NCBI GenBank assembly: GCA_025935735.1
Contig: JAICUS010000384.1
Span: 1 to 6,002 of the forward strand
DNA from: Solirubrobacteraceae bacterium
Lineage (GTDB): Bacteria > Actinomycetota > Thermoleophilia > Solirubrobacterales > Solirubrobacteraceae
Direction: 5' to 3'
DNA length: 6,002 nucleotides
The position numbers were made by a program, and so were the translations under genes. Positions 4,999-6,002 of the stretch are shown here, piece by piece. Under the pieces are notes generated by a model. It was not told the origin of the DNA. It did not search any database and saw nothing but the letters and a program-made list of their open reading frames with translations. How positions within the stretch are numbered: position 1 is the first letter of the stretch; the number at the start of each line of letters is the position of its first letter.

Positions 4999-5783
4999 GC
5001 GGCAACGGGACCCAGCCCGTCATGGAGGCCCGCGGGCTCGTCAAGCACTACGGCCAGGTCGTGGCGCTGGGGGGCGCCGACTTCCAGCTGCTGCCGGGCG
5101 AGGTGCTGGCCGTCATCGGCGACAACGGCGCCGGCAAGTCGACCCTCATCAAGGCGCTCTCGGGCGCGCTGGTCCCCGACGAGGGCGAGATCCTGCTCGA
5201 CGGCAAGCCGGTGCGGTTCCACTCGCCGCTCGACGCGCGCCGCCAGGGGATCGAGACCGTCTACCAGGACCTCGCGGTGGCGCCGGCCATGGACATCGCC
5301 GAGAACCTGTTCCTGGGCCGGGAGATCCGCCGGCGCGGCCCGCTGGGCAGCGTGTTGCGCATGGTCGACAAGGGGGCGATGGCCGAGCGGGCGAAGGCGG
5401 CCATGGGCGAGTTGAACATCGGCATCGGCTCGGTGAGTCAGCCGGTGGAGACGCTGTCCGGCGGCCAGCGCCAGGGAGTCGCCGTGGCCCGCAGCGCCGC
5501 GTTCGCCCGCCACGTGATCATCATGGACGAGCCCACCGCCGCCCTCGGCGTCAAGGAGTCGGGCCAGGTCATCGATCTCATCCGCCGCATCCGCGACCGC
5601 GGGCTGCCGGTCATCCTCATCAGCCACGACATGCCGCACGTCTGGGAGGTGGCCGACCGGATCCACATCCAGCGCCTCGGGCGGCGCATCGCCGTGATCA
5701 ACCCGAAGGAGGTGTCCTCGTCGGACGGCGTGGCGATCATGACCGGCGCGATGGATCCGGGCGGCGTCCCGTCGGCTCTCTAG
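4995..5783 (+). CDS. frcA: Sugar ABC transporter ATP-binding protein, FrcA-like (single domain)
   Basis: The gene encodes 262 residues with one ABC ATPase domain. Walker A is G-D-N-G-A-G-K-S (42-49), the Q-loop glutamine is Q91, the signature is L-S-G-G-Q (154-158), Walker B is V-I-I-M-D-E with catalytic E179, and the switch histidine is H211. All key residues are present, so it should be active. Most sugar importers of this class (RbsA, AraG, MglA) have two fused ABC domains of about 500 residues in total. This one has a single domain, like FrcA, and must work as a homodimer. The closing stretch (R-I-H-I-Q-R-L-G-R-R, then I-N-P-K, then M-T-G-A) also matches FrcA as I recall it. The start is set by GGAGGAG (4982-4988) six bases upstream and by the ATGA overlap with the permease. 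It is the last gene of the operon, since the next gene is convergent. Confidence 0.93.
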   Translation: MSGNGTQPVMEARGLVKHYGQVVALGGADFQLLPGEVLAVIGDNGAGKSTLIKALSGALVPDEGEILLDGKPVRFHSPLDARRQGIETVYQDLAVAPAMDIAENLFLGREIRRRGPLGSVLRMVDKGAMAERAKAAMGELNIGIGSVSQPVETLSGGQRQGVAVARSAAFARHVIIMDEPTAALGVKESGQVIDLIRRIRDRGLPVILISHDMPHVWEVADRIHIQRLGRRIAVINPKEVSSSDGVAIMTGAMDPGGVPSAL

Positions 5784-5798
5784 CGGTGCCGGCCGGAC

Positions 5799-5814
5799 GC
5801 GACTCCCGGGTCGC
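5799..5814. terminator. Possible hairpin terminator between convergent genes
   Basis: GCGAC and GTCGC can pair around the 6-base loop TCCCGG. The hairpin lies between the frcA stop (5783) and the stop of the convergent gene (5836), where a bidirectional terminator is expected. There is no T-run on either side, so it is not a classical intrinsic terminator, and short GC hairpins arise often by chance here. Confidence 0.3.
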
Positions 5815-5835
5815 ACGCGCCCGTCGTCATGGCGG

Positions 5836-6002
5836 CTAGGACGCGAGGGCCCGCGGGGCCTGGGACATGCGCAGCTGCTCGCACTCGGCCGCGCCGCGCA
5901 GCGCCATGTTCTGGTGCTTGGTGACGTACCAGTAGTGGATGAACGTGGGGATGACCAGCAGCCCGCCGGGCACCAGCAGCAGGAAGGCCAGCGTCGGGCT
6001 GA
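5836..6002 (-). CDS. Membrane protein, C-terminal part (runs off the right edge)
   Basis: A minus-strand frame enters from the right edge and ends with TAG at 5838-5836, giving 54 visible residues. The segment L-A-F-L-L-L-V-P-G-G-L-L-V-I-P-T-F-I is strongly hydrophobic and probably spans the membrane. It is followed by H-Y-W-Y-V-T-K-H-Q and then a polar cytoplasmic-type tail ending Q-A-P-R-A-L-A-S. The pattern of a hydrophobic segment with P-G-G and I-P and then a basic/aromatic tail recalls DUF4234-like small membrane proteins, but too little is visible to assign it. Codon third positions are mostly G or C, supporting a real gene. It is convergent with frcA and probably unrelated to sugar uptake. 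Confidence 0.65.
   Translation of the reverse strand, partial: SPTLAFLLLVPGGLLVIPTFIHYWYVTKHQNMALRGAAECEQLRMSQAPRALAS

Noticed and set aside
4920..5816. Open frame of 298 codons on the minus strand opposite frcA
   Set aside because: It is antisense to an ABC ATPase with every catalytic motif intact. The H/D/R/A-rich product is a composition artefact.

Overview
The window comes from a very GC-rich bacterium whose codons end almost always in G or C. Several genes begin with GTG and spacing is tight. The mix of gene families (YkgJ-type cysteine-cluster protein, DUF5519 'luciferase-domain' protein, LacI-controlled sugar importer with a lipoprotein binding protein) fits Actinomycetota, perhaps the Thermoleophilia/Solirubrobacterales. 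That placement is inference from composition and gene style, not proof.

Left part (1-1760) holds small, apparently unlinked genes. A partial gene of unknown function runs off the left edge on the minus strand (start at 203). A divergent YkgJ-family protein with eight cysteines follows (364-987). Next is a convergent 80-residue protein of unknown function (1018-1260, minus). A divergent DUF5519 protein (1428-1760) ends the region. Its stop codon and that of the following LacI gene are the two strands of one CTAG.

Central and right part (1757-5783) is a complete sugar-uptake locus. A LacI-family repressor is read leftward, and a three-gene operon is read rightward: a lipoprotein sugar-binding protein, a membrane permease and a single-domain ATPase. 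The binding protein and ATPase closely resemble, as I recall them, FrcB and FrcA of the fructose importer frcBCAK of Sinorhizobium meliloti. FrcC is assigned by position and family. The binding protein would capture the sugar outside the membrane, the permease dimer would form the pore, and an ATPase homodimer would drive import. The actual sugar is not shown by the sequence. No sugar kinase lies in the window.

The main regulatory observation is three near-identical 12-bp palindromes of the form GnGAACGTTCnC, at 2790-2801, 2844-2855 and 2924-2935, in the divergent control region. Their centres are 54 and 80 bp apart. They look like operators for the adjacent LacI protein. One lies at the putative lacI start of transcription, one abuts the frcB -35 element, and one is in the frcB leader just before the ribosome binding site. 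The first site lies inside the longest lacI reading frame, which suggests that the true lacI start is further in.

The right edge (5836-6002, minus) is the C-terminal end of a small membrane protein convergent with frcA. I found no tRNA, rRNA, CRISPR, insertion sequence or clearly novel multi-gene system.
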